Positions 25,963 through 34,754 of a stretch of DNA of 64,000 bases are shown piece after piece. Within the stretch, counting starts at the first letter, position 1. Every line of letters begins with the position of its first letter. The translations under genes were made by a program, and so were the position numbers. The notes below the pieces were generated by a model. The model was not told where the DNA came from. It saw only the letters and a list, made by a program, of their open reading frames with translations, and did no database searches. The DNA is from Pseudomonas fildesensis (GTDB lineage Bacteria > Pseudomonadota > Gammaproteobacteria > Pseudomonadales > Pseudomonadaceae). The stretch covers positions 62,001-126,000 of the forward strand of contig NZ_LFMW01000010.1 of the NCBI RefSeq assembly GCF_001050345.1. Reading direction: 5' to 3'.

Positions 25963-27588
25963 ATGGCGACCTGCGGCGAAGTATTGGTCAACCTCCTGGA
26001 AAGCTACGGCGTGGACCAGGTGTTTGGCATCCCCGGCGTGCACACCGTGGAGCTGTATCGCGGCCTGGCCCGTTCCAGCATCCGCCATGTCACCCCGCGC
26101 CACGAACAGGGCGCCGGCTTTATGGCCGATGGTTATGCGCGCACCAGTGGCAAGCCCGGCGTGTGTTTCATTATCACCGGCCCCGGCATGACCAACATCA
26201 CCACCGCCATGGGCCAGGCCTATGCCGACTCGATCCCGATGCTGGTGATTTCCAGCGTGCAGTCGCGCAGCCAGCTCGGCGGCGGGCGCGGCAAGCTGCA
26301 TGAGTTGCCGAACCAAGGCGCGCTGGTCGCGGGTGTGGCGGCGTTCTCCCATACGTTGATGTCGGCGGCGGAATTGCCCGGTGTGCTGGCCCGTGCATTT
26401 GCGCTGTTCCAGGCGGGTCGGCCGCGCCCGGTGCATATCGAAATCCCGCTGGACGTGCTGGTGGAAAACGCCGACGCGTTGCTCGGCAGTGAGCCGGTCA
26501 GCGTCGCCCGTGCCGGTGCGGCCCCCTCGGCCGTCAAGCAGATGAGCCAGTTACTCGCCGCCGCCAAACGCCCGCTGATCCTGGCCGGTGGTGGCGCGAT
26601 TGATGCGGCGCCGGAATTGACCCGCCTCGCCGAAACCCTCGGCGCGCCGGTGGCCCTGACCATCAACGCCAAGGGCATGCTGCCCGGCGCGCACCCGCTG
26701 CTGATCGGCTCGACCCAGACGCTGGTCGCCACCCGCGCCCTCGTCGCCGAGGCCGACGTGGTACTGGCCATCGGCACTGAGCTGGCAGAAACCGACTACG
26801 ACGTGACCTTCGCCGGCGGCTTCGAAATTCCCGGCGCGCTGCTGCGCATCGACATCGACGCGGACCAGACCGTGCGCAACTATCCACCTCAAGTGGCCTT
26901 GGTGGCCGACGCGCAGATCGCCACCGAAGCATTGCTCGCCGAACTGGACCGCCAGCCACTGCCGCTGCGTCAAACACGCTGGGGCGCTCAACGCGTCGCC
27001 CGCCTGTGGGCCGAACTGACGCCGACCTGGGACGCCGCTACCCGCACGCAAACCCTGTTCCTCAACACGGTGCTTGAAGAACTGCCGGGCGCCGTGCTGG
27101 TGGGCGACTCCACCCAACCGGTGTACAGCGGCAACCTGACCCTGAACCTCGATCACCCGCGCCGCTGGTTCAACTCGTCCACCGGCTACGGCACCTTGGG
27201 TTATGCGCTGCCCGCCGCCATCGGCGCGTGGCTGGGGCGTGGCGACGGGCAACCGGTGGTGTGCCTGATCGGCGACGGCGGGCTGCAATTCACCCTGCCG
27301 GAACTGGCCAGCGCGGTGGAAGCGCGCACGCCGATCATCGTGTTGCTGTGGAATAACCAGGGCTACGAAGAGATCAAGAAATACATGGTCAACCGCGCCA
27401 TCGAACCGGTAGGCGTCGACATCTACACGCCGGACTTTATCGGCGTGGCCAAGGCACTCGGCTGCGCTGCCGAACGTATCCGGGGCATTGAAGATTTACG
27501 CGTTGCCCTGCGCGCCGCCGCCGATCGCCAGGGGCCGACGCTGATTGAAATCGACCAGAGCGTTTGGATGCAGGAGGTCACGGTATGA
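25963..27588 (+). CDS. aruI: Thiamine-diphosphate decarboxylase, probable 2-ketoarginine (5-guanidino-2-oxopentanoate) decarboxylase
   Basis: 541 residues of the acetolactate-synthase superfamily. The catalytic Glu lies in R-H-E-Q-G-A-G-F-M-A-D-G near residue 48. The ThDP/Mg motif is G-D-G-G-L-Q-F ending at W-N-N near residues 433-463. The C-terminal part (NQGYEEIKKYM) fits AruI of the arginine transaminase pathway, which turns 2-ketoarginine into 4-guanidinobutyraldehyde. The overlapping aldehyde dehydrogenase start (ATGA) supports an aldehyde product, but that gene is truncated. AATAACAA at 25944 may be a Crc/Hfq site. A different 2-oxoacid substrate is possible. Confidence 0.8.
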   Translation: MATCGEVLVNLLESYGVDQVFGIPGVHTVELYRGLARSSIRHVTPRHEQGAGFMADGYARTSGKPGVCFIITGPGMTNITTAMGQAYADSIPMLVISSVQSRSQLGGGRGKLHELPNQGALVAGVAAFSHTLMSAAELPGVLARAFALFQAGRPRPVHIEIPLDVLVENADALLGSEPVSVARAGAAPSAVKQMSQLLAAAKRPLILAGGGAIDAAPELTRLAETLGAPVALTINAKGMLPGAHPLLIGSTQTLVATRALVAEADVVLAIGTELAETDYDVTFAGGFEIPGALLRIDIDADQTVRNYPPQVALVADAQIATEALLAELDRQPLPLRQTRWGAQRVARLWAELTPTWDAATRTQTLFLNTVLEELPGAVLVGDSTQPVYSGNLTLNLDHPRRWFNSSTGYGTLGYALPAAIGAWLGRGDGQPVVCLIGDGGLQFTLPELASAVEARTPIIVLLWNNQGYEEIKKYMVNRAIEPVGVDIYTPDFIGVAKALGCAAERIRGIEDLRVALRAAADRQGPTLIEIDQSVWMQEVTV

Positions 27589-27794
27589 GCGCGGTGTTGA
27601 ACGGTGTGTATATCGATGGCTCGTGGCGCGCGGGGCATGACGTGCTGGAGGTGATCAACCCGGCAACCGAGGCCACCCTGGACCACGTCAGTGTGGGTGG
27701 CGCAAGCGCCGTGACGCAGGCGGTGGATGCGGCCAGCGCGGCGTTCGTCGACTGGTCGAAAAGCACCGGCCAGCACGTCATTCGCGCCAATTGA
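27585..27794 (+). pseudogene. N-terminal remnant of an aldehyde dehydrogenase
   Basis: Only 69 residues remain of a family whose members have about 480-500. The sequence is a typical ALDH start: I-D-G-S-W, then I-N-P-A-T-E, V-x-A-A-x-x-A-F and W-S-K-S-T-G-Q. It ends four residues later at a stop, directly before REP-type DNA. It has a good ribosome-binding site (AGGAGGT) and overlaps the aruI stop (ATGA), so it was once part of the operon. A neighbour of this kind would oxidise the guanidinobutyraldehyde made by AruI. The NAD, Glu and Cys sites are all missing. Confidence 0.85.
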
Positions 27795-27819
27795 TCACCT
27801 TCGTCATCGCGATTTTCGC

Positions 27820-27948
27820 GGCGAGCGGGCTTGCCCCGCGTTGGGCTGCGAGGCAGCCCTGATCAAGCAGAATGCGGTGTATCAGTCACTCATCAGTGCT
27901 TGGTTTTGGGGCTGCTGCGCAGCCCAGCGCGGGGCTTGCCCGCTCGCC
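27820..27948. repeat. Long inverted REP pair
   Basis: GGCGAGCGGGCTTGCCCCGC at the left (27820) returns as its reverse complement at the right end (27948). Inner GGGCTGC/GCAGCCC hairpins flank a 49-base loop. It sits directly after the truncated dehydrogenase and before the CynX-type transporter. Confidence 0.85.
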
Positions 27949-28070
27949 ACAATCGGCCGCTCTCCATCGGTGGGTGTTCTGCAATTTTTAGATAGCGCCT
28001 GCGACTTTCTCATTTGCCCCCCCTCCCCCATGCATGGCTTGATTCGCCCTTGTTCATTCAAGGCACGCCC

Positions 28071-29258
28071 ATGGAAACCGTTCACGCAAAACCCACCACC
28101 GCCCTCTGGCTGATGATCAGCGTCGTACTGGTTGCACTTAACCTGCGCCCGTCGATGGCCGCCGTCGGCCCTTTGCTGTCGTCGATTCGCGCTGATGTGC
28201 CGTTGAGTTTCAGCAGCGCCGCCTTGCTGACCATGTTGCCGGTCATGGCCATGGGCCTGGCGATGTTCTTTGGCATGGGCCTGTCCAAGCGCTTTGGCGA
28301 GCACCGCAGCATTGTGCTGTCGCTGGTGGTCATCGGCCTGGCGACGCTGTCGCGATTGTTTCTGGATTCGGCGCTGGAGTTAATCGTCAGCGCCATCGCT
28401 GCCGGTGTGGGTATCGCGATGATCCAGGCGTTGATGCCGACGCTGATCAAGTCGCGGTTCAGCGACAATGTTTCGCTGTTCATGGGCCTGTACGTCACCG
28501 CGATCATGGGCGGCGCAGCGCTGGCCGCTTCGTTCGCGCCGTTCGTGCAGGTGCAGACCGGCAGCTGGCGCATTGGCCTGGCGATCTGGGCCGCGCTGGC
28601 CTTGTTGGCGCTGGTGTTCTGGTACGCGCAGCGCGCCGTGATGCCGCCACTCCCCCAAGCGGGTTCCGGCCCGCAGGAATCGTTTTTCGGTAATCGCCGC
28701 GCCTGGCTGCTGGCGATCTTTTTCGGCCTCGGCACAGCGTCCTACACCTGTGTGCTGGCGTGGCTGGCGCCGTACTACGTCGAGCAGGGCTGGAGCGAAC
28801 AGAACGCCGGGTTGCTGCTGGGTTTCCTCACCGCGATGGAAGTGGTGTCCGGCCTGGTCACTCCCGCCATCGCCAACCGCCGCCAGGATAAACGCGGCGT
28901 GGTGGCGGTGTTGCTGGTGCTGATCATCCTCGGCTTCTGCGGCTTGATCCTCTCGCCCCAACACCTGAGTTTGCTGTGGCCTTGCCTGCTCGGCCTGGGC
29001 ATCGGCGGGCTGTTCCCAATGAGCCTGATCCTGTCCCTCGACCACCTCGACAACCCACGCCGCGCCGGCGGCCTCACGGCCTTTGTGCAAGGCATCGGTT
29101 ACCTGATCGCGGGCTTGTCGCCGCTGATCGCCGGGATGCTCCGCGACCAGTTGGGCAGCTTCGAATGGGCCTGGTGGTCGCTGACCGCCGTGGTCGTGGT
29201 GATGCTGCTGATCGTCACGCGCTTCAACCCGAAGCATTACGCACGGCATATTCGCTGA
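28071..29258 (+). CDS. MFS transporter, CynX/NimT family
   Basis: 395 residues with 12 hydrophobic segments. L-N-L-R-P-S-M-A-A-V-G-P near residues 23-34 is the signature of the cyanate/nitroimidazole (CynX/NimT) branch. F-G-M-G-L-S-K-R-F-G-E-H-R is the MFS motif A loop. No cyanase or nitroreductase gene is adjacent, so the substrate is unknown. It is isolated between a REP pair and a LysR gene on the same strand. Start chosen at the ATG directly before E-T-V-H-A-K. Confidence 0.85.
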   Translation: METVHAKPTTALWLMISVVLVALNLRPSMAAVGPLLSSIRADVPLSFSSAALLTMLPVMAMGLAMFFGMGLSKRFGEHRSIVLSLVVIGLATLSRLFLDSALELIVSAIAAGVGIAMIQALMPTLIKSRFSDNVSLFMGLYVTAIMGGAALAASFAPFVQVQTGSWRIGLAIWAALALLALVFWYAQRAVMPPLPQAGSGPQESFFGNRRAWLLAIFFGLGTASYTCVLAWLAPYYVEQGWSEQNAGLLLGFLTAMEVVSGLVTPAIANRRQDKRGVVAVLLVLIILGFCGLILSPQHLSLLWPCLLGLGIGGLFPMSLILSLDHLDNPRRAGGLTAFVQGIGYLIAGLSPLIAGMLRDQLGSFEWAWWSLTAVVVVMLLIVTRFNPKHYARHIR

Positions 29259-29395
29259 GGTCGTGTTGCGAACATTTTTTGTCCCACACCAAACATAGAA
29301 ATACCCTACAGAGCTTTCTATTGGCACGCCCGTTCCGTTAAGCTTTTGCGCTGTCTTGTACTGAGTTCGGTACGAAGGGTTTACGGACGAAACCG

Positions 29396-30331
29396 ATGTT
29401 AAACAGTAACTTGCTCAGAAAGCTCGATATGCAGGACTTGATGGTGTTTATCGCCGTCTACGACCAGAGCAGCGTTACCGAGGTGTCAGAAACGCTGTTC
29501 GTCAGCCAGTCCACCGTGAGCTACAGCTTGAAGAAGCTGCGCACCAGCTTCGAGGATGAGCTGTTTATCAACACGCGGGCGGGCATGCGTCCTACGTACA
29601 AAGCCAGCACCATGTACGGCCATGTGCAGAAGATCCTGGAAAGCATCAACCTGTGCCACGCTGGCGGCCAGGCCTTCGATCCGACCCAGAAGGCCGTGAC
29701 GTTCAACGTCTGCGCCCCTGAATATTTCGAACAGCTGATCCTGCCGCGCCTGTTGAAAAACTTCGATCGGGCCGATCTGCCGGTGATCGTCAATGTGCAG
29801 AAGCTGGAAACCGACATCCCCGCCGATGACCTGCGCGAAGGCCGCCTCGACCTGGTGATCTGCTTCGGCCCGCACTTTCACCGTGCCCACAAGGATTTCA
29901 AGACCCAGATGCTGCTGGAGGACGACCTGGTGTGCGTCTTCGACAAACGCTCGGCGCCCCGTGAGCCGGCGTTCAGCCTGCAATCCTTCGTTGAGCGGCG
30001 CCATGTGTTCCCCACGCCGTGGACCTCCGACACCAACATGATCGACGGCTGGCTGGCGCGTCAGGCGCACAAGCGCCAGGTGATTGCGCGGGCCAACAGC
30101 TATGGCGCTGCGTTGAAGATGATTACCGGCACCGACTTCATCGTCACCCTGCCGCGCCGCGTGCATAAGCTGCTGGCGCCGGCGGCGGTGTTCGGCCACT
30201 GCGAAGCGCCGAACGGCTTGCCGGGGTTCACCCTGGATATGCAGTGGAATGAAACCAGCGAGCAGGACAGCGCCAATACCTGGTTCAGGGAACAAGTCGT
30301 CAAAGTCTGTGCGGACCAGGGATTACTCTGA
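29396..30331 (+). CDS. LysR-family regulator (NodD/NahR-like branch)
   Basis: 311 residues. The winged helix reads D-L-M-V-F-I-A-V-Y-D-Q-S-S-V-T-E-V-S-E and S-Q-S-T-V-S-Y-S-L-K-K-L. F-E-D-E-L-F-I and R-P-T-Y-K-A follow, typical of the NodD/NahR/LeuO group. The effector domain ends with G-T-D-F-I-V-T-L-P-R-R. It is convergent with the CHMI-family gene, so its target is not obvious; the 137 bases upstream are AT-richer and should hold its promoter. Confidence 0.87.
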   Translation: MLNSNLLRKLDMQDLMVFIAVYDQSSVTEVSETLFVSQSTVSYSLKKLRTSFEDELFINTRAGMRPTYKASTMYGHVQKILESINLCHAGGQAFDPTQKAVTFNVCAPEYFEQLILPRLLKNFDRADLPVIVNVQKLETDIPADDLREGRLDLVICFGPHFHRAHKDFKTQMLLEDDLVCVFDKRSAPREPAFSLQSFVERRHVFPTPWTSDTNMIDGWLARQAHKRQVIARANSYGAALKMITGTDFIVTLPRRVHKLLAPAAVFGHCEAPNGLPGFTLDMQWNETSEQDSANTWFREQVVKVCADQGLL

Positions 30332-30355
30332 CACGCTCCTACAACGGGCGGTGGG

Positions 30356-30718
30356 TCAGCCAATCGCGACTTTGCTGTAGGAATCGCGATCCATGTCTAC
30401 CAACAGGACACTGAGTTGAACGTGCAGATCCGCCGGCCACTCGCCCAAATCCTGCAACGCCGCCAGCAGGCTTTCCGACAACTGCTTCTTGACCTGCGGT
30501 GACCGCCCGCTGAGCAGCGAGAGCTTCAACGCGATAAACCCGCGCGGGCTAAGGGATGTACCAACCTGGAAGCTCTCGACCTTGACCGCCCGGCTTTTGA
30601 TATCGAACTCGGAACCGAACTGCCCGGATGCCATCAGCACGTTATTGAGCCGCAACAGGGTTTTCTCGACGGCCAGGTTTGGCAGGTTGGCGGTGTATTC
30701 CAGGTGCAGGTGCGGCAT
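30356..30718 (-). CDS. 5-carboxymethyl-2-hydroxymuconate isomerase (CHMI) family protein
   Basis: 120 residues beginning Met-Pro-His-Leu-His-Leu-Glu-Tyr-Thr. Pro2, exposed after Met removal, is the catalytic base of this tautomerase-type family, and the length matches CHMI (about 125). It lies between two LysR genes, 20 kb from the hpa operon, which has its own divergent copy. The real substrate may differ. The next LysR gene starts upstream on the same strand. Confidence 0.82.
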   Translation of the reverse strand: MPHLHLEYTANLPNLAVEKTLLRLNNVLMASGQFGSEFDIKSRAVKVESFQVGTSLSPRGFIALKLSLLSGRSPQVKKQLSESLLAALQDLGEWPADLHVQLSVLLVDMDRDSYSKVAIG

Positions 30719-30772
30719 GGGAGTCTCCGAATCTTTGGTAGGACGATTCGTAGATATACCACGGAAAATCCG

Positions 30773-31696
30773 TCATGCCTTGCCCGCCAACCCTCGATCA
30801 CTCATGAACGCCTCCAGCCGCGAACGCACCCAGCGCTCGGCCGGGTCAGTGTCCACATGGCTGAGCCAGACCATGGACAAGTCCAGGGTCGGCGTCTCGA
30901 ACGGAAAGGGCTCGCAGAACAATTGGCCCGACACCGCCATGGCTTCGGCGGTGTAGTCCGGCAGGCTGGCGATCAGGTCAGTGCCGGCCAGCAGCGCCGG
31001 CAACGCGCTGTACTGCGGCACCGACAACACCACATGGCGCTTGCGGCCGATTTCCGCCAGCCACTCATCGGCAAACCCCGACACGTTGGCGGTGTGAGAC
31101 ACCAGCACATGGGGCCGTGCGCAATATTCATCGAGGGTGAGCGGCGTGTCCGAGGCATCGGCGCGCAACAGTCGCGGGCGGATGTGGCGCAGTAACTTGC
31201 GCTTGGCATTCGCCGGCAAGCCACGGGTCTGGGTGATGCCAACGGTGATATCACCGGACGCGAGCAAGTCAGGAATGCGCCAATAATCCACATGCTGCAC
31301 CACGAACACTACCTGCGGCGCTTCCTGGCGCAGGGCGCGCAGCAACGGCGGCAACAGGCCGAACTCGACATCATCGGACAGGCCGATACGAAAGGTCATG
31401 GTGCTGATGGACGGGTCGAAGTCGTGGGTCAGGCTCAGGGCCGACGACAGCGAATCCAGGGCCGGCGACAAATGCTGGATGATTTCCTCGGCGCGCGCGG
31501 TGGGTTCCATGCGGTGGCCGACACGAATGAACAGCGGGTCATTGAACAAGGTGCGCAAACGGTTGAGGGCCGAGCTGATGGTCGGCTGGCCGAGAAACAG
31601 CTTCTCCGCCACCCGCGTTACGTTGCGCTCAAGCATCAGCGCTTCGAAGACCACCATCAGGTTGATGTCGGCCTTGCGTAGTTCATTGCGATTCAT
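30773..31696 (-). CDS. LysR-family regulator (NodD/NahR-like branch)
   Basis: 307 residues from the ATG at 31696 preceded by AAGGGCAGG. D-I-N-L-M-V-V-F-E-A-L-M-L-E-R-N-V-T-R-V-A and G-Q-P-T-I-S-S-A-L-N-R-L form the winged helix. F-N-D-P-L-F-I-R-V and M-E-P-T-A-R-A follow in the usual linker. The effector half has G-T-D-L-I-A-S-L-P. The CHMI-family gene lies 55 bases downstream on the same strand, so they may be co-transcribed. Confidence 0.87.
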   Translation of the reverse strand: MNRNELRKADINLMVVFEALMLERNVTRVAEKLFLGQPTISSALNRLRTLFNDPLFIRVGHRMEPTARAEEIIQHLSPALDSLSSALSLTHDFDPSISTMTFRIGLSDDVEFGLLPPLLRALRQEAPQVVFVVQHVDYWRIPDLLASGDITVGITQTRGLPANAKRKLLRHIRPRLLRADASDTPLTLDEYCARPHVLVSHTANVSGFADEWLAEIGRKRHVVLSVPQYSALPALLAGTDLIASLPDYTAEAMAVSGQLFCEPFPFETPTLDLSMVWLSHVDTDPAERWVRSRLEAFMSDRGLAGKA

Positions 31697-31824
31697 CGGC
31701 GCCTGCCCTTTCCCCAAGACAAGCCGCAGTTTAGAAAGGCCGGGGGGCTGCGTCTATGCGCACACTGTTCATCCTCGGTCTTTGGGACTATAAATCAGCT
31801 CTTCAAGGTCGCAGGAACACCGAC

Positions 31825-32004
31825 GTGCTGCTCATTATTGCCCTGGCCCTTATTGTGGCCGGGTTCTGTCTCTGGGTTATCCGGTTTGTCGCCCACCCCA
31901 CCGCTCGCACATTGTTGCGGGTGTTTGTCGGCTTGTGCCTGGCGGCGGTGGTGGCGTACGGGGTGCTGGCGTCGGGGTTTCCTATTTCGTTGCTGGTTTC
32001 ATAA
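31825..32004 (+). CDS. Small two-helix membrane protein (tentative)
   Basis: 59 residues from a GTG eight bases after AGGA. Two hydrophobic helices (LLIIALALIVAGFCLWVI and LLRVFVGLCLAAVVAYGVLA) are joined by R-F-V-A-H-P-T-A-R-T. The loop charge pattern is plausible for a membrane hairpin. Its last 23 bases overlap the end of the MFS gene on the other strand. No family is recognised; an antisense artefact is ruled out for most of its length because no other gene covers it. Confidence 0.45.
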   Translation: MLLIIALALIVAGFCLWVIRFVAHPTARTLLRVFVGLCLAAVVAYGVLASGFPISLLVS

Positions 32005-33301
32005 CGCCCTGGGGGGCGGGCGCCTGCTCCTGGCCTTGACGTAAACGCAGCGCGGCCAGCGCGGCGACCACCAAGACCACCGCAATCACTTTCAAGCCGT
32101 TCATCGCATTGCCGGTGCTCATCTCGATCGCGCCCATCACCGAAGGGCCGACAAACCCGCCCAACAGCCCGCAGGCGTTGACGAACCCGAGCCCACCCGC
32201 CAGCGCTACGCCTTTGAGGCGCGAGGCCGGGTACAGAAAGATGATCGACTGCACCACAAAGAACATCACCGCCGACAGGCAAAAGCCGAGCAGGCTGAAC
32301 ACCGGCCCGGAGATGGACGCAATGCCAAGGCCCAGCGCCATGGTCAGCAGGCCGGTGACCAGCAGCCGACGCGCACGGGTGGGCGTGGTCGCAAAGCGTG
32401 GTAGCAACACGGCACCCAATGCCGCTGCAATCCATGGCAGCGAGGTCAGCAGGCCCACGCTCATGGTGCTCAATTCACCGTATTTGCTGATGATGCTCGG
32501 CAGGAAAAAGATCACGGTGTAGACGGTGATCTGGTGACAGAAGTACACAAAAATCGCCAGCAGGATCTGCGGCGTCAGCCAGTTTTTCAGCGAGTGCCCA
32601 CCCTGCCCTGCACCCTCTTCCGTCTCCTGGGCAATGCGCTGTTCGATACCGCGTGCTTCTTCGGCTGACAGCCACGGCGCCTTGCTCGGGCGGTCCGGCA
32701 ACTTGCGCCACACCACCCAGGCAAACGCCACCGCCGGCAAGCCTTCGAGCATGAACATCCACTGCCAGCCGTGCCAGCCGAGCATCCCGTCCATGCGCAT
32801 CAACGCCGCGCCCACCGGGCCGCCAATGATATTGGCAAAGCACACGCCGAGCAGGAAATAGCCGGTGGCGCGCGCCCGTTGTTCACGGTTAAACCAGTAG
32901 GTCAGGTAGAGCATGACACCAGGAAACAGGCCGGCTTCGGCGATGCCGAGCAACAGGCGCAACACGTAGAACGAGGTCTCGCCTTGCACAAAGGCCATGG
33001 CCGCCGAGATCAGGCCCCAGGTCACCATGATGCGGGCGATCCAGAACCGCGCGCCGACCTTGTGCATGATCAGGTTGCTGGGGATTTCCGACAGCGCATA
33101 GGTCAGGAAAAACAACCCGGCGCCCAGCCCGTACGCGGCAGCGGAAATGCCCAGGTCGACGTCCAACTGATGCTTGGCCAAGGCGATGTTGGTGCGGTCC
33201 AGAAAACTCAGGATGTAGGCGATGATCAACAAGGGCATCAACTTGGCGAACATCAGTTTGTTCAGGGCCTGCGGTTCGCGGGCCGGGGTGGCGGTAGTCA
33301 T
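31982..33301 (-). CDS. MFS transporter, anion:cation symporter (ACS) family
   Basis: 439 residues, 12 helices. L-S-F-L-D-R-T-N-I-A-L-A-K near residues 32-44 is the ACS family signature, and G-I-A-E-A-G-L-F-P-G-V near 118 is also typical. Family members import organic acid anions with protons (phthalate, tartrate, 4-hydroxyphenylacetate, sugar acids). It is the last gene of a same-strand run from the GntR regulator, which suggests uptake of the substrate of that pathway. Confidence 0.85.
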   Translation of the reverse strand: MTTATPAREPQALNKLMFAKLMPLLIIAYILSFLDRTNIALAKHQLDVDLGISAAAYGLGAGLFFLTYALSEIPSNLIMHKVGARFWIARIMVTWGLISAAMAFVQGETSFYVLRLLLGIAEAGLFPGVMLYLTYWFNREQRARATGYFLLGVCFANIIGGPVGAALMRMDGMLGWHGWQWMFMLEGLPAVAFAWVVWRKLPDRPSKAPWLSAEEARGIEQRIAQETEEGAGQGGHSLKNWLTPQILLAIFVYFCHQITVYTVIFFLPSIISKYGELSTMSVGLLTSLPWIAAALGAVLLPRFATTPTRARRLLVTGLLTMALGLGIASISGPVFSLLGFCLSAVMFFVVQSIIFLYPASRLKGVALAGGLGFVNACGLLGGFVGPSVMGAIEMSTGNAMNGLKVIAVVLVVAALAALRLRQGQEQAPAPQGVMKPATK

Positions 33302-33357
33302 CGGGCAGTTCCTCTTGGCGCCCCGCCAGCGCGGCTGGGGGACGCATCAGTGTTGTT

Positions 33358-34680
33358 CTAGGGTTCGAGTTGCACAGCCATGGCCTGCGGGCGATGGGAA
33401 AACAGTTGCAGCAGGGCGCCGCCCAGGGCACAGCCGGCCATGACGAAGAAGCACACGGTATAGCCATGCAACGTGGTCCAGCCGCCGCCCATGGCGATCA
33501 GGCTGCCCATCAGCACCGGCGCCAGGCCGCCGCCGATAAACATCGCGGTGGTGATGATGCCGTTGGCGGTGGACGTCGCCGACGGCTCGGCCGAGTCGCA
33601 GGCTACCGCGTAGTAGATCGGCCACACCGCGTTGGCGACCAGGCCGAACAGCAGTTGCACGACAATGATCAGCGTCAGGGTGCTGGCGAAGTAGAACGCG
33701 CCAACACTCGCAGCCATCCACAGCCCGCAGATGATCAGGGTGGTGCGCCGGCCGATGATGTCCGACAGAGACGGCCACACCAGTTGCCCGAGAATCCCGG
33801 TGAGGGTGAACACCACGCTCATCCCCGCCGACTCCGCCAGCGACAGCCCGACGATGTTGTAGAGGTAGGCCGGCAGCACGATGTTGACGCCCATGTACAC
33901 CACTTGGGTGAGCATCGTATTGCCCGCCGTGAGGGCAATATTGCGGTTGCGCAAGGTGGCGACAAATGTACGCCAGGCCTCGCCCTTGATCTGGCTGGCC
34001 GGGGCGTTATCGGGCGGGGTCATGCCCTTTGCTGCGATGTCAACGTACAGCGCGGTGATGCGCTCGGCGGTGGAATATCGCGCCCAGAAAATCATCAACG
34101 GCAGCGCCACCACAAAGGCAAAGAAGAACACGTAACGCCAGTTGTCCTCGCCAAACGTGCTGATCACAAAGCTGGCGACCAGGCCGCTGAGCATCGCGCC
34201 AATCGGGTAGCCGGTGTGGTGCGCGCCCAGGGCAAAACCACGACGCTCCACGGGCCACCATTCGGCGGTGTTACTCACGCCGACCGGCTCGCCCCAGCCT
34301 GCACCGAGGTTGACGCCGACGCGCAGGGCGATAAAGGTCGCGAGGTTGCCGCTCAACGCTTTGAAGCCGGACAGAAACGAGATCGCCGTATAGCCCAGCA
34401 CCAGCGGCACCTGGAACCGCGCGCGTTTCCAGCCACCGCCGTAGCGGTCGCTCCACATGGAACCGGGAATATCCAGCAGGGCCAGGGCGAGCATGATGAC
34501 CGTAGCCACCGTGCCCCATTGGTCAGCGGACAAATCGAAATGCTTGGAGATAGTCGGCCCGAGGCGCAACACGATCTCGCGGTCGTAGGCGTTGAGGATC
34601 CAGATCATCCAACAGACCAGCAGCGATACCCAGGAGTGCCGGTGAATGCTGCGCAGTGACGCTTTTTTTAAAGTTGCCAT
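33358..34680 (-). CDS. MFS transporter (second in cluster)
   Basis: 440 residues from the ATG at 34680, preceded by GGAGAGG. The open frame runs further up only as an out-of-frame overlap with the lactonase gene. Twelve helices; N-A-Y-D-R-E-I-V-L-R-L-G near residue 30 and D-I-I-G-R-R-T near 310 are the motif regions, with W-S-D-R-Y-G-G-G-W-K-R-A-R as motif A. It resembles ACS-type carboxylate transporters. The 57-base gap to the next MFS gene and the 75-base gap from the lactonase suggest one operon with two transporters. Confidence 0.83.
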   Translation of the reverse strand: MATLKKASLRSIHRHSWVSLLVCWMIWILNAYDREIVLRLGPTISKHFDLSADQWGTVATVIMLALALLDIPGSMWSDRYGGGWKRARFQVPLVLGYTAISFLSGFKALSGNLATFIALRVGVNLGAGWGEPVGVSNTAEWWPVERRGFALGAHHTGYPIGAMLSGLVASFVISTFGEDNWRYVFFFAFVVALPLMIFWARYSTAERITALYVDIAAKGMTPPDNAPASQIKGEAWRTFVATLRNRNIALTAGNTMLTQVVYMGVNIVLPAYLYNIVGLSLAESAGMSVVFTLTGILGQLVWPSLSDIIGRRTTLIICGLWMAASVGAFYFASTLTLIIVVQLLFGLVANAVWPIYYAVACDSAEPSATSTANGIITTAMFIGGGLAPVLMGSLIAMGGGWTTLHGYTVCFFVMAGCALGGALLQLFSHRPQAMAVQLEP

Positions 34681-34754
34681 GGGCCTCTCCAGGCGCGCGA
34701 GGGCGCGCACTGACACAAGGTTGCGGAAGGAAGGTGCCTTGTTAAACAAACGCG

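Noticed and set aside
33370..34659. A 429-codon frame antisense to an MFS gene
   Set aside because: Same composition artefact; the minus-strand transporter with recognisable motifs is the real gene.
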